Assembly: GCA_035547055.1 (NCBI GenBank)
Contig: DASZVN010000096.1
Coordinates: 1 to 15,463, forward strand
DNA: 15,463 nt
Source: DASZVN01 sp035547055
GTDB taxonomy: Bacteria > Pseudomonadota > Alphaproteobacteria > Rhizobiales > Methylopilaceae
Reading direction: 5' to 3'
Shown here piece after piece: positions 1 to 6,048 of the stretch. Each line of letters opens with the position of its first letter. The first letter of the stretch is position 1. The notes under the pieces were generated by a model. It saw nothing but the letters and a program-made list of their open reading frames with translations, did no database searches and was not told where the DNA came from. Position numbers and translations under genes: made by a program.

Positions 1-1361
1 ACCAGGCGGTCGAACTCCTCGGCGGTGACGAAGCCGAGCTTCACCGCCTCCTCCTTCAGCGTCGTGCCGTTGTGGTGGGCGGTCTTGGCGACCTTGGTCG
101 CGTTGTCGTAGCCGATCTTCGGCGCCAGCGCCGTCACCAGCATCAGCGAGCGCTCCATCAGCTCGTGGATGCGCGCCTCGTTGGCCTCGATGCCGACGAC
201 GCAGTTGTCGGTGAAGCTCCGCGCGGCGTCGGCGACGAGGCGGATCGACTGCAGCATGTCGTAGGCGATCACCGGCTTGAACACGTTGAGCTCGAAATGG
301 CCCTGGCTGCCGGCGAAGGTGATGGTGGCGTGGTTGCCGAACACCTGGGCGCAGACCATCGTCATCGCCTCGCACTGAGTCGGGTTGACCTTGCCGGGCA
401 TGATCGAGGAGCCGGGCTCGTTCTCCGGCAGGATCAGCTCGCCGAGGCCGGAGCGCGGCCCGGAGCCGAGGAAGCGGATGTCGTTGGCGATCTTGAACAG
501 CGAGGTCGCCACCGTATTCAGCGCACCGTGGGCGAAGACGATGGCGTCGTGGCTCGCCAGCGCCTCGAACTTGTTCGGCGCGGTGACGAACGGCAGGCCG
601 GTGATCTCCGCCACCTTCGCGGCGAACGCCTCGGCGAAGCCGATGCGGGTGTTGAGCCCGGTGCCGACCGCGGTGCCGCCCTGGGCGAGCTGGTAGAGCC
701 CCTTGAGCGAGTCCCGCATGCGCTGGATGCCGTGGTCGAGCTGCGCGGCATAGCCGGAGAACTCCTGCCCGAGGGTCAGCGGCGTCGCATCCTGGGTGTG
801 GGTGCGGCCGATCTTGATGATGTCCTTGAATTCCTCGGCCTTGGCCTTCAGTGCCCCGGCGAGGTGGGCGAGCGCCGGATCGAGCGTCCGGGCGATCTCG
901 TTTGCGGCGGCGATGTGCATCGCCGTCGGGAAGCTGTCGTTCGACGACTGCGCCATGTTGACGTGATCGTTCGGGTGGATCGGCTTCTTCGAGCCTTTCT
1001 CGCCGCCCAGCATCTCGATCGCGCGGTTCGAGATCACCTCGTTGGCGTTCATGTTGGACTGGGTGCCGGAGCCGGTCTGCCACACCACCAGTGGGAAATG
1101 GTCGTCGAAGCGGCCCTGGATCACCTCGTCGGCGGCTGCGACGATGGCGTCGGCGAGGCGGGCGTCGAGGGCGCCCTGCTCCTTGTTCACCAGCGCCGCC
1201 GCCTTCTTGACGATGCCGAGCGCATGGACGAGCGGCTTCGGCATGGTCTCGCCGCCGATCCTGAAATTCTGCAGCGAGCGCTGGGTCTGCGCGCCCCAAT
1301 AGCGGTCGGCCGGAACCTCCAGCGGGCCGAAGCTGTCGGTCTCGGTGCGCGTCGTCGTCAT
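1..1361 (-). CDS. fumC: Class II fumarate hydratase (partial, C-terminus cut by window edge)
   Basis: Interconverts fumarate and (S)-malate in the TCA cycle; a cytosolic, iron-free homotetramer. The 453 visible residues from the ATG at 1361 follow FumC from end to end. Near the start is TETDSFGPLEVPADRYWGAQ. SGTQSNMNANEVI lies at about 98-110, HPNDHVNMAQSSND at about 129-142, and GRTHTQDATPLTLGQE at about 185-200 with catalytic His188. The family signature GSSIMPGKVNP carries Ser318/Ser319 of the mobile active-site loop. His188 and Ser318 fall at the E. coli FumC numbers. E. coli FumC has 467 residues, so only about a dozen residues are missing beyond base 1. No strong Shine-Dalgarno precedes the ATG. 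The gene is divergent from ppa. It belongs to the FumC/aspartase superfamily, but the motifs and alignment favour fumarase over aspartase or argininosuccinate lyase. Identity is confident. Confidence 0.97.
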   Translation of the reverse strand, partial: MTTTRTETDSFGPLEVPADRYWGAQTQRSLQNFRIGGETMPKPLVHALGIVKKAAALVNKEQGALDARLADAIVAAADEVIQGRFDDHFPLVVWQTGSGTQSNMNANEVISNRAIEMLGGEKGSKKPIHPNDHVNMAQSSNDSFPTAMHIAAANEIARTLDPALAHLAGALKAKAEEFKDIIKIGRTHTQDATPLTLGQEFSGYAAQLDHGIQRMRDSLKGLYQLAQGGTAVGTGLNTRIGFAEAFAAKVAEITGLPFVTAPNKFEALASHDAIVFAHGALNTVATSLFKIANDIRFLGSGPRSGLGELILPENEPGSSIMPGKVNPTQCEAMTMVCAQVFGNHATITFAGSQGHFELNVFKPVIAYDMLQSIRLVADAARSFTDNCVVGIEANEARIHELMERSLMLVTALAPKIGYDNATKVAKTAHHNGTTLKEEAVKLGFVTAEEFDRL

Positions 1362-1436
1362 GCGTCAGGTCCCGTGGGCTGGAGTGGCGCGGCGCTTCTA
1401 GCACGCACGCCCGGGCGGCAAAATGCGACCGGGAAG

Positions 1437-1461
1437 GCCCGCCGGTCGTTGATCGGCGGGC
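1437..1461 (+). promoter_or_regulatory. Leader hairpin just upstream of ppa
   Basis: A perfect 8-bp inverted repeat, GCCCGCCG (1437-1444) and CGGCGGGC (1454-1461), encloses a 9-nt loop. It ends ten bases before the GGAGGT ribosome binding site of ppa. It could be a leader structure, a stop for transcripts entering from upstream, or chance in a GC-rich sequence. There is no T-run, so a classical terminator is unlikely. Confidence 0.3.
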
Positions 1462-1480
1462 TGAAGCCGTGGAGGTATCC

Positions 1481-2017
1481 GTGGATCTCGCGAAGCTAAG
1501 CCCAGGGCCGAACCCCCCGACCGACATCCACGCCCTGATCGAGATTCCGGTCGGCGGCCCGCCGGTGAAATACGAGCTGGACAAGGCGACCGGCGCGCTG
1601 TTCGTCGACCGCTTCCTCCATACCGCGATGTTCTATCCCGGCAACTACGGCTTCATCCCGCACACGCTCTCCGAGGATGGCGATCCGTGCGACGTCATGG
1701 TGGTGACGGCGATCCCGCTGATCGCAGGCGCGGTGATCCGCTGCCGGCCGGTCGGCGCGCTCGTGATGCAGGACCAGGCCGGGCCGGACGAGAAGATCCT
1801 CGCGGTGCCGGTCGACGCGCTCCATCCCGACCATGCGGGCGTCCGCAGCCTCGACGACCTGCCCGCCCTGCTGCGCCAGCAGATCGCCCATTTCTTCCAG
1901 CACTACAAAGACTTGGAGGAAGGGAAATGGACCCGGATCGAACGCTGGGCCGACGCTTCCGAGGCGGAGCGGCTGGTGATGGCCGGGATCGAGCGGGCGC
2001 AGCGGCGAGGCGGATAG
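1481..2017 (+). CDS. ppa: Inorganic pyrophosphatase, family I
   Basis: Hydrolyses pyrophosphate to phosphate in the cytosol, using Mg2+, and so pulls biosynthetic reactions forward. The 178-residue product has the length of bacterial family I enzymes. With the GTG start at 1481, Glu21, Lys30, Glu32, Arg44, Tyr56, Asp66, Asp68 and Asp71 all sit one residue after the E. coli active-site positions. The signature appears as EDGDPCDV. YPGNYGFIPHT is also present. An in-frame GTG at 1469 gives four more residues, but GGAGGT at 1471-1476 lies five bases before the GTG at 1481, which decides the start. The gene is convergent with sspB; only seven bases separate the two stop codons, with no room for a terminator. 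All catalytic residues are present. Confidence 0.96.
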   Translation: MDLAKLSPGPNPPTDIHALIEIPVGGPPVKYELDKATGALFVDRFLHTAMFYPGNYGFIPHTLSEDGDPCDVMVVTAIPLIAGAVIRCRPVGALVMQDQAGPDEKILAVPVDALHPDHAGVRSLDDLPALLRQQIAHFFQHYKDLEEGKWTRIERWADASEAERLVMAGIERAQRRGG

Positions 2018-2024
2018 CCGCCCG

Positions 2025-2579
2025 CTATTTCTTGCGGAACTTGTCGAGGCTGACGATCTCGGCGCCCTTCTCCTCGGCATCCGCGGGGATGGCGGTCTGC
2101 GGCGTGGGGGCGTCGGGCGGCCGCGATTCGGCCGGCGGCGTCGGCACCAGCGTCAACGCGGGGGCGGCGGTCGGCGGCGGGCGCACGCTTTCGGGCTCCG
2201 GCGCGGGCGTCTCGGCCGGTTCGGGCTTCGGTTCGAACTTCAGGCCGAACTGCACCGACGGGTCGTAGAAGCCGGTGATCGCCTCGAACGGCACCGTCAG
2301 CTTCTCCCCGACGCCGCCGAAGGAGAGCCCGACCTCGAAGGCCTGCTCGGTCGCGACCAGATCCCAGAACTGGTGCTGCAGGACGATCGTCATCTCCTGC
2401 GGATATTGCTGGCGGAGCCGCGGCGACAGCCTGACGCCCGGGAAGTTGGGGTTGAACGAGATGAAGAAATGATGCTCGCCCGGCAGGCCGCCCTTGGCGA
2501 CCTCCTCGAGCACGTGGCGGATGACGCCGCGCAAGGCATCCTGGGTCAGGAGATCGTAGCGGAAGAAGTCGCTGGCCAT
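2025..2579 (-). CDS. sspB: SspB-family ClpXP adaptor (alphaproteobacterial type)
   Basis: SspB binds ssrA-tagged proteins and delivers them to the ClpXP protease. The 184-residue product has the alphaproteobacterial SspB layout. A folded N-terminal domain covers about residues 1-115, with HHFFISFNPNFPGVRLSP at about 36-53, QEMTIVLQHQFWDL at 61-74 and FEVGLSFGGVGEKLTVPF at 81-98. A long Pro/Ala/Glu-rich flexible linker spans about 115-170. The C-terminus EIVSLDKFRKK is the expected short ClpX-binding tail. The ATG at 2579 has no clear Shine-Dalgarno, but the homology starts there. The gene lies about 60 bases downstream of the tmRNA gene on the same strand, so read-through from the ssrA promoter is possible. 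It is convergent with ppa. The assignment rests on the core motifs and the C-terminal tail and is confident. Confidence 0.93.
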   Translation of the reverse strand: MASDFFRYDLLTQDALRGVIRHVLEEVAKGGLPGEHHFFISFNPNFPGVRLSPRLRQQYPQEMTIVLQHQFWDLVATEQAFEVGLSFGGVGEKLTVPFEAITGFYDPSVQFGLKFEPKPEPAETPAPEPESVRPPPTAAPALTLVPTPPAESRPPDAPTPQTAIPADAEEKGAEIVSLDKFRKK

Positions 2580-2722
2580 GAGGCGGTCGCCGACACAGTG
2601 TTTTCGCCAGGAGGGCCGACGGGCCCGGAGAACGGAAGTGGGGGCTTCTGTTGCCAGGTGCCCCCGAACCCCGCCTGACGGAGCTTATCCCGCCAGGGCT
2701 TGTACCAGTGTCTCAGACCGCG

Positions 2723-2761
2723 TTACGCGGCCAGAGCAACCGGAGCATAGTTGTCATTCGC
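2723..2761 (-). other. tmRNA tag reading frame (ANDNYAPVALAA)
   Basis: Twelve codons and a TAA inside the tmRNA coding piece. The resume codon is GCG at 2761-2759. The AND start matches bacterial tags in general and the ANDNY/F form is typical of alphaproteobacteria. The LAA end is the ClpX-recognised terminus known from E. coli. The frame has no start codon because it is entered by trans-translation. Confidence 0.93.
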
Positions 2762-2871
2762 AACTATGAGACGGCCCGATAACGGCGGTACCATGCCGAG
2801 CAAAAGAACGCCCTTTACGCCCTCGTCGATCCTGTTTCGCCCCCGCCGCGACCCACCGCTCGGATGGGTCC

Positions 2872-2953
2872 TGGTGGAGGCGCCGGGTACTGCCCCCGGG
2901 TCCGATGGGTTTATTCCGACGCCAGTTTATCGCCATAGCCGGCTTGCGCCGGC
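2872..2953 (-). ncRNA. ssrA: tmRNA acceptor piece
   Basis: This is the 5' portion of the permuted precursor, forming the 3' half of the tRNA-like domain. It opens with the hairpin GCCGGC-GCAA-GCCGGC (2953-2938) and ends with the acceptor strand CGCCTCC, the discriminator A and an encoded CCA. The T-stem is five perfect pairs with a 7-base loop, GGCAGTA. The 5' end is placed from the promoter spacing, not from data. Confidence 0.8.
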
Positions 2954-2959
2954 CTGAAG

Positions 2960-2988
2960 AATATAAGGCGATGCCCCGCCCAGGCCAA
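2960..2988 (-). promoter_or_regulatory. sigma70-type promoter of ssrA
   Basis: On the minus strand a -35 box TTGGCC (2988-2983) and a -10 box TATATT (2965-2960) are separated by exactly 17 bases. Transcription should begin around 2953, at the opening hairpin of the tmRNA acceptor piece. This is one of the best promoters in the window, as expected for an abundant stable RNA. Confidence 0.75.
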
Positions 2989-3060
2989 GGCCGCCGGCGA
3001 TTTTTCCCAAGAATTCGGCCGGGTTTCGCGCGTGATCGGCGTCGGGCGAAAACCCGTGGA

Positions 3061-3081
3061 TGCCGGGCCGGCGGCCCGGCA
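3061..3081. repeat. Perfect GC-only hairpin between divergent ssrA and thyA
   Basis: TGCCGGGCC (3061-3069), a GGC loop and GGCCCGGCA (3073-3081) form a 9-bp perfect palindrome. The 11-mer GGCGGCCCGGC occurs at 3070-3080 and again at 3083-3093, so a second pairing is possible. It sits just upstream of the thyA -10 box and could be an operator-like site, a boundary structure or a chance product of high GC. Confidence 0.35.
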
Positions 3082-3097
3082 CGGCGGCCCGGCTCGG

Positions 3098-3103
3098 TAT
3101 AGA
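3098..3103 (+). promoter_or_regulatory. -10 box of thyA, implying a leaderless mRNA
   Basis: TATAGA ends eight bases before the thyA ATG, so transcription would start at or next to the A of the start codon. There is no Shine-Dalgarno before the gene, which agrees with a leaderless transcript. No convincing -35 box is visible 16-18 bases upstream; a GC hairpin occupies that place. Confidence 0.5.
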
Positions 3104-3111
3104 CTCCGGCC

Positions 3112-3906
3112 ATGCAGAGCTATCTCGACCTCCTCCGCCGGGTCCTCGACGACGGCGTCCGCAAGGGCGACCGCACCGGCACGGGCACGCTGTCGGTGTT
3201 CGGCCACCAGATGCGCTTCCGCCTGGCCGACGGCTTCCCGATGGTCACGACCAAGCGGCTGCACTGGAAGTCGATCGTCCACGAGCTGCTGTGGTTCCTG
3301 AGCGGCGACACCAACGTCGCCTATCTCCGCGACAACGGCGTCACGATCTGGGACGAGTGGGCCGACGAAGCGGGCGAGCTCGGCCCGGTCTACGGCAAGC
3401 AATGGCGGCGCTGGCAGGCCGCCGACGGCCGCGTCATCGACCAGATGGCCTGGGTGGTGGAGGAGATCCGGCGGAACCCGGATTCGCGCCGCCTCGTCGT
3501 CTCGGCCTGGAACCCCGGCGAGATCGACAAGATGGCGCTTGCGCCGTGCCATTGCCTGTTCCAGTTCAACGTCGCCGGCGGCCGCCTGTCGTGCCAGCTC
3601 TACCAGCGCTCGGCCGACGTCTTCCTCGGCCTGCCGTTCAACATCGCGAGCTATGCCCTCCTGGTCCATCTGGTGGCGCAGGTGACGGACCTCGCGCCCG
3701 GCGATTTCGTGGTGACGCTCGGCGACGCCCACCTCTATCTCAACCACCTCGACCAGGCGCGCGAGCAGCTCGGCCGCACGCCGCGCGCCCTGCCCCGCGT
3801 CAGGCTGAACCCGGCGGTGCGCTCGCTGTTCGACTTCCGCTACGAGGACATCGCGCTGGAGGCCTACGACCCCTATCCCGCCATCAAGGCGCCCGTCGCG
3901 GTGTGA
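3112..3906 (+). CDS. thyA: Thymidylate synthase ThyA
   Basis: Methylates dUMP to dTMP with methylenetetrahydrofolate, leaving dihydrofolate. The 264 residues equal the E. coli enzyme in length, and key residues fall at the same numbers: Arg21 in DRTGTGT, Arg126-Arg127 in NPDSRRL, catalytic Cys146 in ALAPCHC, Asn177 in FLGLPFN, and His207 and Tyr209 in GDAHLYLN. The C-terminus APVAV matches the family's mobile tail. All catalytic and dUMP-binding residues are present. The start follows a -10-like TATAGA with no ribosome binding site, so the mRNA may be leaderless. DHFR, which recycles its dihydrofolate product, is encoded downstream on the same strand, but a small opposite-strand gene lies between them, so the two are probably not one operon. 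Identity is certain from the sequence. Confidence 0.98.
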   Translation: MQSYLDLLRRVLDDGVRKGDRTGTGTLSVFGHQMRFRLADGFPMVTTKRLHWKSIVHELLWFLSGDTNVAYLRDNGVTIWDEWADEAGELGPVYGKQWRRWQAADGRVIDQMAWVVEEIRRNPDSRRLVVSAWNPGEIDKMALAPCHCLFQFNVAGGRLSCQLYQRSADVFLGLPFNIASYALLVHLVAQVTDLAPGDFVVTLGDAHLYLNHLDQAREQLGRTPRALPRVRLNPAVRSLFDFRYEDIALEAYDPYPAIKAPVAV

Positions 3907-3909
3907 ACT

Positions 3910-3941
3910 GCTCCCTGGTCGAACAGGGCAATCGAAGGAGC
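3910..3941. terminator. Possible bidirectional stem-loop between thyA and the small minus gene
   Basis: CCCTG (3913-3917), a GTCGAA loop and CAGGG (3924-3928) form a 5-bp hairpin. GCTCC (3910-3914) can alternatively pair with GGAGC (3937-3941). It fills the 37-base gap between two convergent stop codons, where a shared terminator would be expected, but there is no T-run on either strand. Confidence 0.3.
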
Positions 3942-3943
3942 AC

Positions 3944-4150
3944 TCAGGTCAGAAGCCATGCCTTGACGACCAGCGAGACAACCCCCGCGAAAGTCGCGCC
4001 GGTGATCCAGGTGAGCACGCGAACGTCGGAGGAGAGGCCGTTCAGCCGCGCCTCATAGCTCGCGACCTCTTCGGCCGCAGCTTTTGCCTTTTGATCCGGT
4101 ACCCTGGCCTCACGCAGCGCCTCGTAGAGAGCGCCCATCATCAAGGCCAT
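3944..4150 (-). CDS. Small coiled-coil/membrane protein of unknown function
   Basis: A 68-residue protein. Residues about 5-42 are charged and alanine-rich, suit a helix or short coiled coil, and include EALREARVPDQKAKAAAEEV. One hydrophobic segment, about 46-67 (VLTWITGATFAGVVSLVVKA), would span the membrane near the C-terminus. GGGAAG lies about eight bases before the ATG at 4150 and supports that start; two further in-frame ATGs follow at 4141 and 4138. The layout resembles short tail-anchored, DUF1640-like proteins common in alphaproteobacteria, but that is an impression and no function is assigned. It lies between thyA and dfrA on the opposite strand, in DNA of lower GC than its neighbours, which hints at a later insertion. 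A holin-like or phage-remnant role is possible but unsupported. Confidence 0.65.
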   Translation of the reverse strand: MALMMGALYEALREARVPDQKAKAAAEEVASYEARLNGLSSDVRVLTWITGATFAGVVSLVVKAWLLT

Positions 4151-4271
4151 CGGTCAACTTCCCACGCGCTGTTAATGTGGAACGCAGCAGCAGATAACTC
4201 AAGACAATCCCTATCCATTGGTTGTGGAGACGGTTTCAATTCAATCCCGTGTCGATCTATCCCCCAAGGGC

Positions 4272-4817
4272 GTGCCCCCGCCCGTCGCCCTCGTCGTCGC
4301 CGTCGCCCGGAACGGCATCATCGGCCGTGGCGGCGCCCTGCCCTGGCGCCTGCGCAGCGACCTCAAGCGCTTCAAGGCGCTCACCATAGGCAAGCCGATG
4401 GTGATGGGCCGCAAGACCTTCGCGGCGATCGGCAAGGCGTTGCCCGGCCGCACCACCGTCGTCGTGACCCGGCAACCGGACTTCCGCCCGGCGGATGTCG
4501 AGGTGGCGCATTCCTGGCCGGAGGCCTTGCGGCGGGCGCAGGCGGTCGCGGCCTCCAGCGGCGCCGACGAGATCGCCGTCATCGGCGGCGGCGAGCTTTT
4601 CACCGAGGCCCTGCCCGATGCCGATCGCGTCTACCTGACGGAGGTGGACGCGACGCCCGAGGGCGACGCCTTCTTCCCGCCGCTCGACCCGGCCGAATGG
4701 CGCGAGGTCCGGCGCGAGGCCCATCCTGCCGGCCCCGCCGACGAGCACGCCTTCGCTTTCGTCGACTACGCGCGTCGCCGGCGGGTGCGGGTTGCTGCGC
4801 CGCACGGCGTCGCCTAA
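4272..4817 (+). CDS. folA: Dihydrofolate reductase
   Basis: Reduces dihydrofolate to tetrahydrofolate with NADPH and so recycles the product of ThyA. From the GTG at 4272 the protein has 181 residues. VALVVAVARNGIIGRGGALPW (5-25) is the substrate and Met20-loop region, and the Asp of RSDLKRF at about 30 is the catalytic acid. VMGRKTF follows at about 57-63. VIGGGELF is the NADPH-binding Gly-Gly turn and YLTEVDATPEGDAFFP is the typical C-terminal strand. The start is uncertain: in-frame TTG at 4218 and GTG at 4224 would add up to 18 residues with no family counterpart, and none of the three has a well-spaced ribosome binding site (AAGGG ends one base before 4272). hflK follows after 55 bases, so cotranscription is possible. 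The enzyme call is secure; the start is not. Confidence 0.93.
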   Translation: MPPPVALVVAVARNGIIGRGGALPWRLRSDLKRFKALTIGKPMVMGRKTFAAIGKALPGRTTVVVTRQPDFRPADVEVAHSWPEALRRAQAVAASSGADEIAVIGGGELFTEALPDADRVYLTEVDATPEGDAFFPPLDPAEWREVRREAHPAGPADEHAFAFVDYARRRRVRVAAPHGVA

Positions 4818-4872
4818 AACCACGGGCTCGCAGAAGGCCACGCGGCCCCGTCCGCGCGAGCGAAGGATCCCG

Positions 4873-6048
4873 ATGCCCTGGAACAATCAAGGCGGTGGCC
4901 CCCGGCGGCCGATCCAGGGCCCCTGGGGCGGCGGACCGCCCTCGCCCGGCGGCCGGCGCCCGCCCAATTTCGAGGACCTGCTGCGCGGCGGCCAGGACCG
5001 CGTCCGCCGCCTGCTGCCCGGCGGCGGCGCCGGCGGCATGGGCATCGTCATCGTCTTCGTCGTCGCGGTGCTGATCTGGGCGGCGACCGGCATCTATACG
5101 GTGCAGCCCGGCGAGGTCGGCGTCGTGCAGCGCTTCGGCGCCTTCGTCCGCCAGGAGGGCAACGGCCTCCACTACCACTGGCCCTATCCGATCGAGACCG
5201 TGGACACGGTCGATGTCGCCCACAACAGGCGGACCGACATCGGGCTCCGCTTCGACCGCGCCGGCGGCACCCGCGAGGTGCCCGAGGAAAGCCTGATGCT
5301 GACCGGCGACGGCAACATCGTCGACATCACCTTTTCGGTGCTATGGACCGTGAGCGACGCGCCGAAATACCTGTTCGACCTCCAGGACCCGCCGGCCACC
5401 GTCAAGGCGATCGCCGAGAGCGCGATGCGCGAGGTGGTGGGCCGCTCCGACCTTCAGTCGCTCCTGACCCAGGGCCGTGCCGCGACCGAGACCGCCGTGC
5501 AGAAGCTGATGCAGGGCGCGCTCGACAGCTACGGCGCCGGCGTCCTGATCAGCCAGGTGCCGCTGCAGAAGGTCGACCCGCCGGAAGAGGTCATCGCCGC
5601 CTTCCGCGACGTCCAGGCCGCCCGCGCCGACCAGGAGCGCATGCAGAACGAGGCCGAGACCTACGCCAACCGGGTCGTCCCCAACGCCCGCGGCAAGGCG
5701 GCCGCCATCGTCCAGGCCGCCGAGGCGTACAAGTCGCAGTCGGTCGCCGAAGCCCAGGGGCAGGCCGCCCGGTTCGACGAAGTCTACGCCTCCTACAAGG
5801 CGGCGCCCGCGGTGACGCGCGAGCGCATGTTCCTGGAGACGATGGAGAAGCTGTTCGGCCCGGCCGACAAGATCGTGCTCGACACCCCGGGCAGCACGGC
5901 ACCCTTGACCTATCTGCCGCTCGACCGGCTGCTGCCGCGCCCGCCGGCGCCGAGCCGGCCGGCCGCGCCGCCCGCCTCGCCCGCCTCCCAGGGCTCGCCC
6001 GACCAGGGCCCGGGCCAGTCGGCCACAGGGGATGGAGGCGGCCAATGA
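4873..6048 (+). CDS. hflK: FtsH regulator HflK (SPFH/band-7 family)
   Basis: HflK and HflC form a large periplasmic-facing assembly around the FtsH protease in the inner membrane and control its access to substrates. The product has 391 residues. Residues 1-50 are a Gly/Pro-rich cytoplasmic tail, one transmembrane helix lies at about 56-75 (MGIVIVFVVAVLIWAATGIY), and the SPFH domain starts at TVQPGEVGVVQRFG and runs to about residue 280. An Ala/Glu/Gln-rich helix covering about residues 250-330 follows, and the C-terminal tail is Pro-rich. The ATG at 4873 is fixed by GAAGGA at 4862-4867, five bases upstream; the frame is open further upstream but has no family counterpart there. The TGA overlaps the ATG of hflC (ATGA), pointing to translational coupling. 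Order and sequence match hflK. Confidence 0.95.
   Translation: MPWNNQGGGPRRPIQGPWGGGPPSPGGRRPPNFEDLLRGGQDRVRRLLPGGGAGGMGIVIVFVVAVLIWAATGIYTVQPGEVGVVQRFGAFVRQEGNGLHYHWPYPIETVDTVDVAHNRRTDIGLRFDRAGGTREVPEESLMLTGDGNIVDITFSVLWTVSDAPKYLFDLQDPPATVKAIAESAMREVVGRSDLQSLLTQGRAATETAVQKLMQGALDSYGAGVLISQVPLQKVDPPEEVIAAFRDVQAARADQERMQNEAETYANRVVPNARGKAAAIVQAAEAYKSQSVAEAQGQAARFDEVYASYKAAPAVTRERMFLETMEKLFGPADKIVLDTPGSTAPLTYLPLDRLLPRPPAPSRPAAPPASPASQGSPDQGPGQSATGDGGGQ

Larger units (their letters stand above)
2639..2953 (-). ncRNA. ssrA: Transfer-messenger RNA, circularly permuted two-piece precursor
   Basis: Rescues stalled ribosomes and adds a degradation tag to the unfinished protein. The order is permuted, as known for alphaproteobacterial tmRNA. 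The acceptor piece comes first (about 2953-2872), with a T-stem CCGGG/CCCGG and an encoded CCA at 2874-2872. A 27-base intervening segment (2871-2845) with its own hairpin follows. The coding piece starts GGGGGCGAAACAGGATCGAC at 2844 and runs to about 2639. The two pieces pair as GGGGGCG with CGCCTCC in a 7-bp acceptor stem, with a G·U at the third pair, the alanine identity element. The reading frame at 2761-2723 encodes ANDNYAPVALAA and then TAA. Downstream lie a stem-loop (2697-2674, CCTGGCGG/CCGTCAGG) and a final GGGGGC/GCCCCC helix (2665-2640). The outer ends are estimates. It precedes sspB on the same strand. Confidence 0.94.

Noticed and set aside
1389..1425. Minus-strand TTGCCG...TAGAAG as a fumC promoter.
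   Set aside because: The spacing is only 15 bases and the -10 box is poor, so it was not listed as a feature.
72..1499. Plus-strand frame of 475 codons antisense to fumC.
   Set aside because: The opposite strand encodes a full FumC with every catalytic residue; this frame's product is Arg/Gly/Asp-rich without any domain.
2612..2625. GGGCC/GGCCC hairpin after the tmRNA as a terminator.
   Set aside because: The stem is only five pairs and no T-run follows on the minus strand, so termination cannot be claimed.
2754..3747. Several frames of 65-278 codons across the ssrA region and antisense to thyA.
   Set aside because: The region encodes the tmRNA, shown by its acceptor stem, CCA and tag, and the thyA gene on the plus strand; these frames have no support.
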